From Bradyrhizobium sp. CCBAU 051011 (GTDB lineage Bacteria > Pseudomonadota > Alphaproteobacteria > Rhizobiales > Xanthobacteraceae), in assembly GCF_009930815.1 (NCBI RefSeq), contig NZ_CP022222.1:6118501-6182500 (forward strand): a DNA stretch of 64,000 nt. Direction: 5' to 3'. The notes beneath the pieces were generated by a model. The model ran no database searches, had not been told where the DNA came from, and saw nothing but the letters and a program-made list of their open reading frames with translations. Both the position numbers and the translations under genes were made by a program. Positions 63,359 to 64,000 of the stretch are shown piece after piece; within the stretch, counting starts at the first letter, position 1; every line of letters begins with the position of its first letter.

Positions 63359-64000
63359 GTGGCGATGCGCCTGCGCACCTTGCTCGGCGACCATCCAGGC
63401 ACGACCGCGCTCAAGAACGGCTCGATCAGATCCGATCTGGTCGAATTCGACTTCGCGCAGTATTCGCCGACCAACAAGGGCTTCAAGCCGATGGTCCGCG
63501 AAGGCGCGTTCGACGTCTCGGAGATGGCGATCGTCACCTACCTGATGGCAAAATCGTTCGGCAAGCCGATGGTGCTGCTGCCGGAAGTCGTGCTGGCGCG
63601 GTTTCAGCATGGCCATGCGCTCTACAATACGAAGGCAGGAAAGCTCACGCCGCACGACCTTGCGGGCAGGCGCGTCGGCATTCGCTCCTTCACCACCACG
63701 ACCGGGGCCTGGCTGCGCGGCATTCTCGCCAATGATTACGGTGTCGATCTCGATTCGATCGAGTGGGTGACGTTCGAGGACGCCCATGTCGCCGAATACA
63801 AGGACACGACCAAGCGGGCGCCGGCGGGAAAGCAGATCGTGCAGATGCTGATCGACGGCGAGCTCGACGCGGTGCTCGGCGAAAAATCCGATCATCCCGA
63901 TTTGGAGCCGCTGTTTGCCGATGTCGAGGCCGAGGAGAGAGCCTGGTTCGACAAGCACGGTGTGGTGCCGATCAACCATATGGTCGTGGTGAGCCGGAGA
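63359..64000 (+). CDS. 4,5-Dihydroxyphthalate decarboxylase-like / binding-protein-fold protein (partial)
   Basis: The first 214 codons of a gene cut by the window end. The product begins MAMRLRTLLGDHPGTTALKN and has VEFDFAQYSPTNKGFKPMVR, REGAFDVSEMAIVTYLMAKS and GRRVGIRSFTTTTGAWLRGI. This is the family of 4,5-dihydroxyphthalate decarboxylase (Pht5), which shares a periplasmic-binding-protein fold but has no signal peptide here. If it is a true decarboxylase, it would make protocatechuate from 4,5-dihydroxyphthalate and feed this pathway. GTG at 63359 after GGAGGAGGA, two bases past the aldolase stop; ATG at 63365 is an alternative. Confidence 0.82.
   Translation, partial: MAMRLRTLLGDHPGTTALKNGSIRSDLVEFDFAQYSPTNKGFKPMVREGAFDVSEMAIVTYLMAKSFGKPMVLLPEVVLARFQHGHALYNTKAGKLTPHDLAGRRVGIRSFTTTTGAWLRGILANDYGVDLDSIEWVTFEDAHVAEYKDTTKRAPAGKQIVQMLIDGELDAVLGEKSDHPDLEPLFADVEAEERAWFDKHGVVPINHMVVVSRR

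Noticed and set aside
1..64000. CRISPR arrays, tRNA or rRNA genes, integrases, insertion sequences
   Set aside because: None found on reading the window: no regularly spaced repeats, no cloverleaf-like T-arm and anticodon pattern, and no transposase or recombinase proteins.

Overview
The window looks like ordinary chromosome from a high-GC alphaproteobacterium of the Bradyrhizobium / Nitrobacteraceae type. This rests on the acpXL-type very-long-chain lipid A cluster, tandem kup genes, an aa3 oxidase laid out like coxMNOP, many single-gene periplasmic binding proteins, DUF2865 and several small rhizobial-type proteins. It also rests on families of short palindromic intergenic repeats with GTAGCCCGGATGG and GTCATTGCGAGCGAAGCG cores. 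I see no rRNA, tRNA, CRISPR, insertion sequence, integrase or prophage.

Layout. 1-2.7 kb: a minus-strand cytochrome c oxidase operon (subunit II, subunit I, and the first codons of another subunit). 3.2-6 kb: a DUF2189 membrane protein, a DUF2865 exported protein and a small Cys-rich exported protein. 6.2-9.9 kb: cysS, a 37-aa membrane protein, a GNAT and citramalate synthase, with overlapping or near-touching ends. 10-15 kb: VOC protein, LOG-like hydrolase, Atm1-type ABC exporter, psd-pssA. 15-16.8 kb: an RraA-like aldolase-family protein with a Bug-type binding protein. 17-23 kb: motA-motB and two tandem kup K+ transporters. 23-32.6 kb: accessory singletons, including an orphan CHASE3-PAS-PAS histidine kinase, a ThuA-like protein, a GNAT broken by a 1-nt frameshift and an L,D-transpeptidase. 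33-37.5 kb: a stand-alone adenylation-carrier-thioesterase protein whose thioesterase has Cys where Ser is usual, then small unknowns. 37.7-41.3 kb: GNAT, rhodanese, aminotransferase and polyamine-type binding protein. 41.4-45.7 kb: acpXL-fabZXL-fabF2XL-fabF1XL-lpxXL on the minus strand, for the very-long-chain acyl group of lipid A. 46-48.5 kb: a MobA-like flavin monooxygenase divergent from a MarR regulator, with a clear palindrome between them. 48.6-57.3 kb: alpha/beta hydrolase, AhpD-like protein, HerA-like ATPase, a GGDEF-EAL protein and an MFS carrier. 57.3-64 kb: two binding proteins facing away from a TetR gene (palindrome between), then a plus-strand catabolic operon.

The catabolic operon is the clearest functional unit. 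It holds a LigI-like 2-pyrone-4,6-dicarboxylate lactonase, a Bug-type binding protein, a GalB-like oxalomesaconate hydratase, a LigK/GalC-like aldolase and the start of a protein resembling 4,5-dihydroxyphthalate decarboxylase. Together these are the lower part of protocatechuate/gallate 4,5-cleavage, ending in pyruvate and oxaloacetate. The ring-cleavage dioxygenase is not in the window. The MobA-like monooxygenase about 12 kb away could supply protocatechuate, but that link is inference.

Most genes belong to known families. The items most worth a second look are the Cys-thioesterase synthetase, the PDC-lower-pathway operon with its TetR palindrome, the lipid A cluster without an alcohol dehydrogenase gene, the frameshifted GNAT, the two 37-aa membrane proteins and the 5-codon ORF ahead of the first kup.
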